A stretch of DNA of 39,894 nucleotides. Origin: Halieaceae bacterium UBA4452. Lineage in GTDB: Bacteria > Pseudomonadota > Gammaproteobacteria > Pseudomonadales > Halieaceae. Where the stretch lies: contig DGPA01000022.1 of NCBI GenBank assembly GCA_002389505.1, positions 42,892-82,785 on the forward strand. Direction: 5' to 3'. Each line of letters starts with the position of its first letter. The first letter of the stretch is position 1. A program made the position numbers and the translations under genes. Shown piece by piece: positions 7,603 to 15,681 of this stretch. Below the pieces are notes generated by a model, which saw only the letters and a list, made by a program, of their open reading frames with translations, was not told the DNA's origin and made no database searches.

Positions 7603-8580
7603 ATGCGTGTTCTTTTAGCCGGTGCAACAGGGACCGCTGGCGCTGAAGTGCTCACCACATTGCTCAGGGACGGCCATGAGGTCCTTGCTCTGACTCGTAC
7701 ACTGCCAAACGCCACTGAGCCACAACCTGCCGCGAGAAAACTTCAGTGGCTTTCTTGGGCGCAATTGCGATCCTGGGCAAATGAGCAGGAATCCCCCAAG
7801 ATTCATGAGATACCCAGCATTGACGCTATTATTTCCTGTCTGGCCAGTCGCAGTGGTGGCATTAAAGACAGCGAAACGGTTGAGTTTGACGCCAATAAAG
7901 TGCTGCTCGATGTTGCCATTTCAGCGCCTATTCCCCAGTTTGTGTTGCTATCGGCCATTTGCGTTCAACGCCCCAGACTCGCCTTTCAACAACAAAAGCG
8001 TCGCTTTGAGGACGCGCTCAGTGCCAGCGATCTTCATTGGACCATTGTTCGGCCAACCGCGTTTTTCAAATCACTATCGGGACAAATTGATCGTATTAAG
8101 GCGGGCAAATCATTTTTAGTATTCGGCAATGGACAGCTCACCGCTTGCAAACCCATCTCTCAACGCGATCTTGCGCGCTACCTCGTCGATTGCCTTAGCG
8201 ATCCTCAGCGACGGCGCAAGGTACTCCCTATTGGAGGACCCGGGCCCGCCATTACTCCCTTAGACCAGGTGGAAATGCTCGAGCGAGCCTTCCAGCGGAA
8301 TATCAAGGTGCGCGCTATTTCTCCCAGACTATTTGATGTAGCGCATTGGCTATTCGCTTGTTTCGCACGCTATTCCCAATGGTGTCGAGATCGGGCCGAA
8401 TTTTGCCGAATTGGGAAATTTTATGCGACTGAATCAATGCTCGTATGGAACACGAACACCGCGCAATACGATGCAGCGTTAACCCCTGAAACCGGGGCAG
8501 ATACCCTGGGCGACTTCTACCAAGCTATCGCCTCAGGGCGCGCTAGCGTACCCATCAAAGGCGAACATTCATTATTCTGA
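7603..8580 (+). CDS. bciA: Divinyl (bacterio)chlorophyllide a 8-vinyl-reductase, BciA type
   Basis: The 325-residue protein starts with a Rossmann NAD(P)H-binding motif (AGATGTAGAEV, residues 6-16) and matches, in order, signatures I recall from plant DVR and bacterial BciA: FVLLSAICVQ-P, the 'W-IVRPTAFFKSLSGQ' segment, 'FGNGQLTACKPISQRDLA', 'VLPIGGPGPAITPL', and a C-terminal 'GKFYATESML' with 'DTLGDFYQ'. BciA uses NADPH to reduce the C8 vinyl group of divinyl chlorophyllide during (bacterio)chlorophyll synthesis, in the cytoplasm or at the membrane face. Full length and in frame. No other pigment or reaction-centre gene is in the window; its neighbours are kynU and deaD. A related NmrA-like reductase with another substrate cannot be wholly excluded, but the CKPIS and GGPG-A-TPL motifs are quite specific. 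Confidence 0.85.
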   Translation: MRVLLAGATGTAGAEVLTTLLRDGHEVLALTRTLPNATEPQPAARKLQWLSWAQLRSWANEQESPKIHEIPSIDAIISCLASRSGGIKDSETVEFDANKVLLDVAISAPIPQFVLLSAICVQRPRLAFQQQKRRFEDALSASDLHWTIVRPTAFFKSLSGQIDRIKAGKSFLVFGNGQLTACKPISQRDLARYLVDCLSDPQRRRKVLPIGGPGPAITPLDQVEMLERAFQRNIKVRAISPRLFDVAHWLFACFARYSQWCRDRAEFCRIGKFYATESMLVWNTNTAQYDAALTPETGADTLGDFYQAIASGRASVPIKGEHSLF

Positions 8581-8709
8581 GCAGTGGCTGGAGCAGAAGT
8601 TCCGCGCCACAAACGAGTGGCTAACTTGTCATTATTAACCAGATAAAATCACGAATTTGTTGGCAAAACAGCGTAGGCTCCGCCCCTTCGACTTCAGAGC
8701 AGCTTTTTT

Positions 8710-10425
8710 ATGCAGGACGCGACCGCGCTGGCCCCCGGCTTTCATGACCTCGGCTTACCGACATCCCTCGTTAACAACCTAACCAAACAAGGTTACCGCG
8801 AACCAACTGCCATTCAGGCAGGTACCATTCCACCTTTACTGAAAGGCCGCGACGTCGTTGGCATTGCCCAAACCGGTACGGGTAAAACAGCCGCTTTCGC
8901 CCTGCCTATTCTTGCGGATATTGATATCGCACTTGCCAAACCCCAGGCATTGATTCTGTGCCCCACGCGAGAATTATCTATGCAGGTAGCGGAAGCCTTT
9001 GAGACCTATGCTAAAGGCTTGTCGGGATTGCGCGTACTCACCGTCTGTGGGGGTGCCGACATGCGCAACCAGCTTCGCGTACTCAAGCAAGGGGTACACA
9101 TTGTCGTTGCCACACCCGGACGCCTACTCGATCATCTCAATCGAGGAACGGCGGACTTCAGCCGCATTGCTACCGTCGTGCTCGATGAAGCCGATGAAAT
9201 GTTACGCATGGGTTTCATTGACGACGTTGATACTATTTTAGCTAAAACACCAAAAGAACGTCGTGTCGCCCTATTTTCTGCCACCATGCCGCCACGCATT
9301 CGGCAGATTGCCTCCAAACACCTCAATGATCCAATTGAAATTGCCGCCTCTCAAGCGTCCTCAATTAGCGATAATATCGAGCAGCACTATTGGCTCGCCA
9401 AAGGTGCCAGTAAAATCGAGGCCTTAAAGCGTATTCTTGCCTATGAGGATACCGACGGCGTCATCGTCTTTACCCGCACCCGTGACAGCACCAGCGGCGT
9501 AGCCGAGCAGCTGTGTCAGGCCGGATACAAGGCGGCCGCGCTCAATGGTGATATGGATCAAAAACTGCGGGTTCGTACCGTTGAACAGCTTAAATCCGGC
9601 GGTCTCAATATCGTGGTCGCCACCGATGTGGCCGCGCGTGGCCTCGACGTCGACCGAATCACCCACGTCATCAACCACGATATTCCCTTTGATGAAGAAG
9701 CCTACGTCCATCGCATTGGTCGTACGGGGCGCGCAGGTCGCACCGGCAAGGCAATACTTTTCGTTACGCCCCGTGAAAAACGGCTGCTCCGTAATATCGA
9801 GCGATTAACGAAAAAACCCATTGCCGAATTCACGCTACCCTCTGAACGAGCGATAGCAAAGCGCAAACTCAAAGCCTTTGCAGCAACTGTAGAACAGCAG
9901 TTAACACAACCCCCGACAGATGACATTGCCGAATTGATCGACGATTTACATGCTAACGGCGCCGTCGACTATCGCGACATCGCCATCGCCTTAGCGGCGC
10001 TCAATGCCGGGACTCGCGCTGTCAAGCGCGACAAAAAATCAGTGCCGAAGGTCACGCTGCCAGCTAATGAGGACGCATCAACACCCAGCCCAAAGGCCAA
10101 AGAGAAACGAGCCAGCAAAGATCGCAACAATCAATCGACTGATGGGCGAAAGCTCGGTCAGGCGACTCCCTTGAAAGATCATCCCGACGTACCTATGGAG
10201 CGGTTTCGAATCGAAGTCGGTCGCAAGCATGGCGTTGAACCCCGAGAAATTGTCGGAGCCGTTGCAAATGAAGCGGGCATAGAGGGTGAGTTTATTGGCA
10301 TCATTAATATTCAAGAGAGCTTCTCGACGATTGATCTGCCAGAGGGCATGCCAAAACCTATTCTCAAGCACCTCAAAAAAACCCGGGTCAAAGGCGTGAA
10401 TTTAGGCATGAGTCGAGTGGGGTAG
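8710..10425 (+). CDS. deaD: DEAD-box ATP-dependent RNA helicase DeaD/CsdA
   Basis: The 571-residue protein has the full superfamily-2 helicase set: Q-motif (F11, EPTAIQ 31-36), Walker A AQTGTGKT (53-60), PTRELS (85-90), TPGR (135-138), DEAD (159-162), SAT (190-192), ATDVAARGLD near 304-313 and HRIGRTGR (334-341). The C-terminal 76 residues (from about 496, MERFRIEVGRKHG...) form a DbpA/CsdA-type RNA-binding domain joined by a basic linker rich in Lys and Ser (about 430-490). DeaD unwinds structured RNA during ribosome assembly and mRNA decay, especially in the cold. It is slightly shorter than the E. coli protein (629). The upstream gap is 129 bp. The stop codon lies inside a 13-bp tandem duplication. 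Confidence 0.95.
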   Translation: MQDATALAPGFHDLGLPTSLVNNLTKQGYREPTAIQAGTIPPLLKGRDVVGIAQTGTGKTAAFALPILADIDIALAKPQALILCPTRELSMQVAEAFETYAKGLSGLRVLTVCGGADMRNQLRVLKQGVHIVVATPGRLLDHLNRGTADFSRIATVVLDEADEMLRMGFIDDVDTILAKTPKERRVALFSATMPPRIRQIASKHLNDPIEIAASQASSISDNIEQHYWLAKGASKIEALKRILAYEDTDGVIVFTRTRDSTSGVAEQLCQAGYKAAALNGDMDQKLRVRTVEQLKSGGLNIVVATDVAARGLDVDRITHVINHDIPFDEEAYVHRIGRTGRAGRTGKAILFVTPREKRLLRNIERLTKKPIAEFTLPSERAIAKRKLKAFAATVEQQLTQPPTDDIAELIDDLHANGAVDYRDIAIALAALNAGTRAVKRDKKSVPKVTLPANEDASTPSPKAKEKRASKDRNNQSTDGRKLGQATPLKDHPDVPMERFRIEVGRKHGVEPREIVGAVANEAGIEGEFIGIINIQESFSTIDLPEGMPKPILKHLKKTRVKGVNLGMSRVG

Positions 10426-10443
10426 TGCCGTGGGGTAGTGCCG
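10418..10443. repeat. 13-bp tandem duplication across the deaD stop codon
   Basis: TGGGGTAGTGCCG at 10418-10430 is repeated exactly and without a gap at 10431-10443, with a partial third unit (TGG) after it. The first copy contains the deaD stop codon (TAG). Because the unit is 13 bp, the second copy is in another frame. It looks like a replication-slippage duplication at the gene's 3' end. Confidence 0.9.
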
Positions 10444-10450
10444 TGGTGCA

Positions 10451-10467
10451 CAGCCCTAAGCGGGCTG
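10451..10467 (+). terminator. Short hairpin downstream of deaD
   Basis: CAGCCC at 10451-10456 pairs perfectly with GGGCTG at 10462-10467 over a 5-nt loop, 26 bp after the deaD stop. No T-run follows, so it may be a weak or Rho-assisted end, or simply a 3' stabilising hairpin. Confidence 0.3.
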
Positions 10468-10641
10468 CAAACCCCTTAGACTACGGCGTTGGGGGATGGC
10501 TGTTCTTTTGCCCGCACCACCCAAACCCCCTGACACTGGCATCTGCCGGACACATGCATCACACTACCCGGTAACCCTGCCTCCAAGCCTCTGGCTCGTA
10601 GGTATTGTCTATCACGACTATTTTTACTGAGAGGAAAACCT

Positions 10642-11019
10642 ATGTTTAGCCATATTATGGTGGGCGCCAACAATCTAGAAGCCTCCAAAGATTTCTATGA
10701 CGCTACACTCGGCGCACTCGGCCACGGCCCCGGTGTTATTGACCCCAAAGGGCGATGTTTTTATATGACCGAGGCGGGTGTTTTTGCCATCAGCTTACCT
10801 ATAGACGGCGACCCTGCCTGTCATGGTAATGGCAGCACAGTCGGCTTCGCCGCGGCGACGCCGGCGTTGGCCGATGCCTGGCACGCTGCCGGTTTGGCCA
10901 GTGGCGGCACTGACTGTGAAGAACCACCCGGGGTTCGCTCAGGTGATATGGGCGACTTGTACCTTGCCTATTTACGTGACCCGGCAGGTAACAAAATCTG
11001 TGCGCTCTGCCGCGTATAA
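10642..11019 (+). CDS. VOC-superfamily (glyoxalase/bleomycin-resistance fold) protein
   Basis: The 125-residue protein shows the two-module VOC pattern: FSHIMVGANNLEASKDFYDATLGALG at the N-terminus (His4 as likely metal ligand) and YLRDPAGNKICALCRV at the C-terminus. The last position where most glyoxalase-like members have a metal-binding Glu (DP-GN-IE) is Cys here, so metal binding or substrate may differ. VOC proteins range from glyoxalase to dioxygenases and resistance proteins; function cannot be assigned. The ATG follows a GAGAGGA Shine-Dalgarno. It is monocistronic as far as visible, with a terminator immediately downstream. Confidence 0.85.
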   Translation: MFSHIMVGANNLEASKDFYDATLGALGHGPGVIDPKGRCFYMTEAGVFAISLPIDGDPACHGNGSTVGFAAATPALADAWHAAGLASGGTDCEEPPGVRSGDMGDLYLAYLRDPAGNKICALCRV

Positions 11020-11026
11020 TGCTTGA

Positions 11027-11058
11027 GGTGACCTTGGGGTCACCCTGCTTTTTGTTTT
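11027..11058 (+). terminator. Intrinsic terminator after the VOC gene
   Basis: GGTGACC at 11027-11033 pairs with GGTCACC at 11038-11044 over a TTGG loop, followed by CTGC and the T-rich stretch TTTTTGTTTT to 11058. It ends the plus-strand VOC transcript right before the convergent kinase gene's stop codon. The T-run is only on the plus side. Confidence 0.75.
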
Positions 11059-12315
11059 CTATAAGAGTGGCAAACGAATAGCCATCATTAATCCGCCTGC
11101 GTTGTTGGTTGCTTCAATACTGCCGTTCATGTCTCGAATAGTGCCGTAACTGACCGATAAACCAAGACCCGTACCTTTACCGGGCTCCTTCGTGGTGTAG
11201 AACGGGTCGAAGATATTTTCCAGCACCCCTAGACTCGCGCCACCGCCATTATCTTGCAGCGTCAATAAGCAGTGGTTGTCGTCTTCCAGATGCCCACAGA
11301 GGCTAATCGTGCCGCCTACTTCACCATTAAATAATTCTTTTATTGCATCACGAGAATTAGCAATACAATTAAGAAATACTTGCTCGAACAACGTCGGCTC
11401 GCCCTCAACACGAGCATCCTTCAGATCACAATTGACCACTAATTTTATATTGGCCAAGGCTAATTGATCCGCATACATGTCACGCACCTGCTCGATGATG
11501 GGCGCGAGTAAAAACGGTTCCTTTGTTTCGCTGGCTTTGCGCCCGAACAATCGCAAATGATCAATCAGTCGCGCTGAACGCGACACTTGCTGATCGATAC
11601 GGCTAAGCTTGTCCGCCAGCCGTTCAACATTAATATCATCGCGCTCTAGCTGGCGTTGTGCATTTTGTAATGACATGCGGATAACATTCAAAGGTTGATT
11701 GAGTTCGTGCGCCATGCCCGCCGCCATCTCGCCTAGCGTCGCCATTTTTGAGGCCTGAGTGAGTTGTCGCTGGGACTCCATAAAAGACGTTCTGTCTTGG
11801 GAAATACAAACAACCTGATCTGGCTGCCCCCCCACACCGTGAAGCGCAATTGCACTGGTCAGCACTTCGTAGTGCTTACCCGCAGAGCTTTCGATACGCG
11901 CTTCAACGTCATTGACTTTTTCGCCTGACAGCGCGCGAGCTAGAAACGCATGTACTTGTTCTGAGGTCATGCCACTGCGCATTGTGTCAGTCAGTGGCCT
12001 GCCAATAGCCTGATCAGCAGCCACCCCAGACATGGTCACCGCCGCTTCATTCCAAAAGGTAATCTTGCCGTCGACATCCATGATAAACACCGGCGTTCCC
12101 GCTTTGTCGATGACGTGTTGATAGGCCCGAATAATCGTCGTTATATTGGCCTGTGCGCGCTGCCCGCGTCGGGTCGCTACAACGCCCCAGAGCAAGGCAG
12201 TGAGAAGGGCAAACGCCCCACCAACAATCATCGCGCTGTCCACAGGCAGAGACCAGGCCAAAAAGGCGAGCCCAGTGACAGCTAAGAGAAAAACAACGAG
12301 TAACCGGTTATCCAT
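11059..12315 (-). CDS. Membrane sensor histidine kinase with PAS domain (orphan)
   Basis: The 418-residue kinase starts at ATG 12315, chosen because it overlaps the end of the upstream sulfurtransferase gene by 8 bp and begins directly with the first membrane helix. It has two transmembrane helices (about 4-22 and 27-47) with almost no periplasmic loop, a PAS domain (about 65-185; FIMDVDGKITFWNEAA), a HisKA domain with phosphoacceptor His203 (MAHELNQPLN), and an ATPase domain with N-box NCIANSRDAI (316-325), DNGGG (355-359), FDPFYTTK (369-376) and GKGTGLGLS (379-387). This is the NtrB/DctB-like HPK4 group. No response regulator gene is adjacent. The tiny periplasmic loop suggests sensing within the membrane or via the PAS domain. 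Signal unknown. Confidence 0.92.
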   Translation of the reverse strand: MDNRLLVVFLLAVTGLAFLAWSLPVDSAMIVGGAFALLTALLWGVVATRRGQRAQANITTIIRAYQHVIDKAGTPVFIMDVDGKITFWNEAAVTMSGVAADQAIGRPLTDTMRSGMTSEQVHAFLARALSGEKVNDVEARIESSAGKHYEVLTSAIALHGVGGQPDQVVCISQDRTSFMESQRQLTQASKMATLGEMAAGMAHELNQPLNVIRMSLQNAQRQLERDDINVERLADKLSRIDQQVSRSARLIDHLRLFGRKASETKEPFLLAPIIEQVRDMYADQLALANIKLVVNCDLKDARVEGEPTLFEQVFLNCIANSRDAIKELFNGEVGGTISLCGHLEDDNHCLLTLQDNGGGASLGVLENIFDPFYTTKEPGKGTGLGLSVSYGTIRDMNGSIEATNNAGGLMMAIRLPLL

Positions 12316-13144
12316 GGCTGGGTACCTTGCTGCTTTTAGTAGCCCATTCAACCCAAGAGCCATCATAAACCCGAGCGCTGCGTCCGGTTTGATCGAGTGC
12401 CAGCGCGAGCACACAGGCAGTAATACCGCTGCCACAGGTGGTAATAATGTCTCCGTCGGCGGGCACGCCGACCTCAGAAAACACTTGTTCGAGCTGTTCG
12501 GGTGTCATTAGCTGCCCTGATACTTTATCGATGCAATCATTGAACGGCAGATTAATAGCGCCGGGCATGCAGCCACTGCTAAGACCCTCCCTAGGTTCAG
12601 GGTCGATGCCCGAAAAACGACCGGGCGATCGTGCATCGACAATCATCGCCGATGAATCCCCACAGGCAGCATTAACCCTCTCTATATCCGCATAATATTC
12701 GGATTGAAATAGTGCTCGAAAATCCCCTCTCGGTACCCCATCTGCGATGCCAGCATGTACGGTGCCACCCGCTTGACGCCACGCGTTTATGCCACCATTG
12801 AGTACAGATACCTGCGAGTGACCGAAGACACGAAACATCCACCAAGCGCGTGGGGCCGAGAACACACCTGAACTGTCATAAATCACTACATGATCGTCGC
12901 TGCGAACACCGAGCGCCGATACGGCGTCAGTAAATACTTCCTCTGAGGGCAGCATGTGCGGATAAATAGACTGAGAATCACAAATGGCGTCAATATTAAA
13001 AAATTGCGCGCCCGGAAGATGCGCAGCCCGATACTCAGCCTCCGCATTGCGCTTCGCAGCCGGTAAATACCACGATGCATCCAGCAAGATTGGCGAAGAG
13101 TCCTCAAGGATCTTGAGTAAGTCTTGTACAGGAATCAGGGACAT
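12308..13144 (-). CDS. sseA: 3-Mercaptopyruvate/thiosulfate sulfurtransferase (tandem rhodanese)
   Basis: The 278-residue protein has two rhodanese domains: an N-terminal structural one (LLDASWYLP, HLPGAQFFNID, YDSSGVFSAPRAWWMFR) and a catalytic C-terminal one (IVDARSPGRFSG, GAINLPF). The active-site loop is CGSGITA with Cys237, the form usual in 3-mercaptopyruvate sulfurtransferases, and DGSWVEW near 261-267 is also typical. It moves sulfur from 3-mercaptopyruvate to thiols, proteins or cyanide, in the cytoplasm. It overlaps the downstream sensor kinase by 8 bp, so the two are translationally coupled, an unusual pairing. 170 bp separates it from the next upstream gene. Confidence 0.93.
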   Translation of the reverse strand: MSLIPVQDLLKILEDSSPILLDASWYLPAAKRNAEAEYRAAHLPGAQFFNIDAICDSQSIYPHMLPSEEVFTDAVSALGVRSDDHVVIYDSSGVFSAPRAWWMFRVFGHSQVSVLNGGINAWRQAGGTVHAGIADGVPRGDFRALFQSEYYADIERVNAACGDSSAMIVDARSPGRFSGIDPEPREGLSSGCMPGAINLPFNDCIDKVSGQLMTPEQLEQVFSEVGVPADGDIITTCGSGITACVLALALDQTGRSARVYDGSWVEWATKSSKVPSHG

Positions 13145-13314
13145 AAGTGACTCAGCATCGACCAGGGTCTTTGACGAAGTATTCCCTTTTCACAGGATAA
13201 TTGGTAGTGCCTTGAAGACAACATCACTGCTCTCAACGCCGGTAACAGCCGCCGATGGGGGCTACCACGGGGTCAAGTCATAGGGTCGCCGTCATATCTG
13301 CGCATTCAGCGGCT

Positions 13315-13914
13315 TTATTCAGTGGACTGGACACCCAGAAAGAACTGACGCCCCTGACCCTGGCTTAACAGCTGCGCACCAGACACGCCGTTAAGGCCTG
13401 ACAGCAATAAGGATGTTTGCAGAGAGGTCGACAAGGCTGTGGCCATCATCCGTTGTTGGTAAGGCAAACCCGATTCGTAAATGGGCAACGCATCCTCCAG
13501 TCGGCCAGCTTGAGTCACGCGATCGATGAAGCCGGCTAAGTGTGCCTCCAGCGCATCGAGCAGCTCACCATCCGTGCCAAGATTTTCAGCCAACACCAGC
13601 GTCCAAGTCATATCAATAGCTAGTTCACAGTGCCCCACATAGGGTCCAGGGCAGCGCTGACCCCACTCAACGGGGCTGATAAGCGAGAGGTTCCAGCCCT
13701 CTGTAAGGCGGTATAAATAGTAGGTCTGACCCGGTACCGCGCGAAAGTCAAAGCTAGCCGATAGCACTAACGTCGATAAGCAAAAATCCCTGAGAATCTG
13801 CTCACCACTCTTGGCTTCTGGTTGAAACGGACGCAGGGCCTTGAGTGCATCAAGGACTGGCACCAGCCCTTTGCCTTGGGGGTTACCGTCGCGACTGGGC
13901 TCCTGTTCAATCAT
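13315..13914 (-). CDS. DUF2452-like protein of unknown function
   Basis: The 199-residue protein begins near 'NPQGKGLVPVLDAL', continues with a conserved-looking 'YYLYRLTEGWNLSLISPVEWGQRCPGPYVGHCELAIDMTWTL' type segment, and ends in an alternating polar/hydrophobic tail. From memory this resembles the DUF2452 family, but I could not check it. No signal peptide or membrane segment is visible. ATG at 13914 has AAAGG at a 6-nt spacing. It sits 66 bp downstream of the thioesterase gene on the same strand, so the two may be co-transcribed. No function is assigned. Confidence 0.75.
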   Translation of the reverse strand: MIEQEPSRDGNPQGKGLVPVLDALKALRPFQPEAKSGEQILRDFCLSTLVLSASFDFRAVPGQTYYLYRLTEGWNLSLISPVEWGQRCPGPYVGHCELAIDMTWTLVLAENLGTDGELLDALEAHLAGFIDRVTQAGRLEDALPIYESGLPYQQRMMATALSTSLQTSLLLSGLNGVSGAQLLSQGQGRQFFLGVQSTE

Positions 13915-13980
13915 TGCTTGCCTTTAGTGGGAATGTGCCCTTATTACGCGACGCCAAACAATGTGGATTGACGGTGGCGC

Positions 13981-14406
13981 CTAGTTCGATAATTCGGGCT
14001 GTCGAGCGAGGATTTGCGCCCGAAAGTCAGGTGGAATAGCGGTGCTTTTACGGGTGCTTTTTGCCACAAAGACACTGGTAAATGACCCTCGGGCAGCAAG
14101 CTCGCCGGTTCGCTGGTTCGACAATTCAAACTCCGCCGTGAGGCTGCTGGACCCCAAGCGCGAGAAGCGCACCGCAACATCAACCAAATCCCCCGCCAAA
14201 CATTCACTGATGAAATCAACAGCGGTATTTACCGTGAACGTCAGCGCGGGCTGCTCGTGCAACTGATTAAAATCCCAGCCCAGTTCAGCCCAAAACTCCG
14301 ACATGATCTCATCGGCAATCACGAGGTAGTTAGCAAAATACATATGCCCGTTGGCATCGGTATCAGCGAAACGAATTTTGGTAGAGCCGGTGTAGGGAAA
14401 GGGCAT
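13981..14406 (-). CDS. Hot-dog-fold acyl-CoA thioesterase (4HBT family)
   Basis: The 141-residue protein has the 4-hydroxybenzoyl-CoA-thioesterase signature RFADTDANGHMYFANYL (12-28), with Asp17 in the usual catalytic position followed by NGH. It would hydrolyse acyl-CoA or a related thioester in the cytoplasm. Two ATGs are in frame (14412 and 14406); AAGGA lies 5 nt before the second but abuts the first, so 14406 is preferred. It heads a probable two-gene unit with the DUF2452-like gene and is divergent from the aspartic-protease gene. Substrate unknown. Confidence 0.87.
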   Translation of the reverse strand: MPFPYTGSTKIRFADTDANGHMYFANYLVIADEIMSEFWAELGWDFNQLHEQPALTFTVNTAVDFISECLAGDLVDVAVRFSRLGSSSLTAEFELSNQRTGELAARGSFTSVFVAKSTRKSTAIPPDFRAQILARQPELSN

Positions 14407-14411
14407 GATCA

Positions 14412-14416
14412 TCCTT
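14412..14416 (-). promoter_or_regulatory. Shine-Dalgarno site that decides the thioesterase start
   Basis: On the minus strand AAGGA (14416 to 14412) is followed by TGATC and then ATG at 14406, a 5-nt spacing. The alternative ATG at 14412 overlaps the motif itself, so it can hardly use it. This favours the shorter protein by two residues. Confidence 0.6.
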
Positions 14417-14538
14417 AGCAGGTCACTGGGTTAACGAAAACGTGGCTTTCAGTCGCCGTAAGCCTTATGGTAAGTGTAGCCCACTGGACGTGTGGACAAC
14501 GACGCGTGATGAACTAAAGGCGGCACGACAGTACCCCA

Positions 14539-15078
14539 ATGATACACCCTCATCAAACACCTCCCGACGAGCCGAGAGAGACCCGCAAAATGGGCACGCT
14601 CATGGCCGCGATGGCTTGGCTCGTGGTTATGATAATGCTAACAGGCTTTTTTAGTGGCTGGCTCGACCATCAAACGAATCCCAATCAAGGCCTTGCTACG
14701 ACCGTTAACGAGCAAGGTCAGAGAGAAGTGGTACTGGTTCGTAATCGAATGGGACATTACGTCACCGATGGGTGGATAAATGGGGTCGCCGTGACCTTTC
14801 TTCTGGATACCGGGGCCACGGGTGTGGCACTGAGCCCAGCGGTGGCAAAGGCGGCGGGGGTACCCCGAGGCAGAGCGATTACCACGCGAACCGCCAATGG
14901 CACAGCGCAAGGCTTCCTTGCCCAGCTAGACAGCGTTGCAGTGGGCGAAATTGAGCAAACGCAGGTCCGTGCCACCATATCGCCAGGCTTAGCCACTCGA
15001 GAAGTGTTGCTGGGCATGTCATTCCTTAAGCATCTAGAACTGGTACAAAAAGGCGACACCCTCACCCTACGACAATGA
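14539..15078 (+). CDS. Membrane-anchored retropepsin-like aspartic protease
   Basis: The 179-residue protein has one N-terminal transmembrane helix (about 21-38, MAAMAWLVVMIMLTGFF) and a periplasmic retropepsin-like domain with the active-site motif FLLDTGATGVALS (Asp90). One such domain per chain means a dimer is needed for activity, as in retroviral proteases. It matches the TIGR02281 clan AA family of proteobacteria, whose role is poorly known. The start is uncertain: ATG 14539 lacks a well-placed Shine-Dalgarno, whereas ATG 14590 (Met18) follows GAGAGA at about 8 nt and matches typical family N-termini. A cytochrome c gene follows in the same direction after 82 bp. Confidence 0.85.
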   Translation: MIHPHQTPPDEPRETRKMGTLMAAMAWLVVMIMLTGFFSGWLDHQTNPNQGLATTVNEQGQREVVLVRNRMGHYVTDGWINGVAVTFLLDTGATGVALSPAVAKAAGVPRGRAITTRTANGTAQGFLAQLDSVAVGEIEQTQVRATISPGLATREVLLGMSFLKHLELVQKGDTLTLRQ

Positions 15079-15160
15079 TGAGGGAATGCTTTTTCTTCCG
15101 GTGCGAAAGCCTTATCATGGCGCCCGATCACGTCATTGCCCTTTGGAGCCTGTACCCCTT

Positions 15161-15598
15161 ATGAATGCACATCTTGTCGCCGCTGTATTTATGCTCGTCG
15201 TCTCTGGCATTATTTGGGCCGCTACTACGGCCAATAATCCCACGTGGACAGGCAATAAAAACGTCTGCGTTGGTGAATGTTATGAGACGTGGAAAGCCAC
15301 CCATGGCGGCGGTATTGCTGACATCGAACAAGCCAAACAGCAGGCCTTAGCCGCGGCGTCCCCAGCGGTACTCGGCGAGGCGTACTACGGTCAGTGTGTC
15401 GCTTGTCACGGGGGCAGGGGTGAAGGGGGTATCGGCCCGCCATTACAGGGCCAAGCCCGGGTCGACATCGTCGCTAAGCTGACCGCCTATCGTGCGGGAG
15501 AAAAGCGCGGTGCTCAGTCGGCGATGATGTGGCCGGTCGCCAAACCGATGACCGATAACGATATCGACAATTTGGCAGCTTACACCGCTGCATGGTAG
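15161..15598 (+). CDS. Small periplasmic class I c-type cytochrome
   Basis: From ATG 15161 the 145-residue product starts with a signal peptide (MNAHLVAAVFMLVVSGIIWAA) and has one haem-binding motif CVACH (79-83), with likely axial Met at 122/123 (SAMMWP) and the usual YTAAW end helix. I rejected an in-frame upstream extension to 15086 because it only adds unrelated residues before the signal peptide. An additional Cys pair, CVGEC (36-40), lies in an N-terminal extension of about 50 residues before the haem domain; it could form a disulfide or bind metal. It probably shuttles electrons in the periplasm. The partner is unknown; the upstream gene is the aspartic protease. Confidence 0.87.
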   Translation: MNAHLVAAVFMLVVSGIIWAATTANNPTWTGNKNVCVGECYETWKATHGGGIADIEQAKQQALAAASPAVLGEAYYGQCVACHGGRGEGGIGPPLQGQARVDIVAKLTAYRAGEKRGAQSAMMWPVAKPMTDNDIDNLAAYTAAW

Positions 15599-15681
15599 GC
15601 CGCTGAAAGACCCATCGCTTTCCCCCGTGGCGGCCGCAACAAAGGGAGTGTGTTGATCCACTGACACAGCCCGTAGCCGCG

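Noticed and set aside
2680..8685. GGCTCCGCCC occurs in the leaders of the acyl-CoA dehydrogenase (2680-2689) and deaD (8676-8685)
   Set aside because: A 10-bp GC-rich match at only two sites, with no shared flanks or spacing; chance is the simpler explanation.
12146..12511. 121-residue plus-strand frame
   Set aside because: Antisense to the kinase and sulfurtransferase junction; Arg/Ser/Thr-rich shadow.
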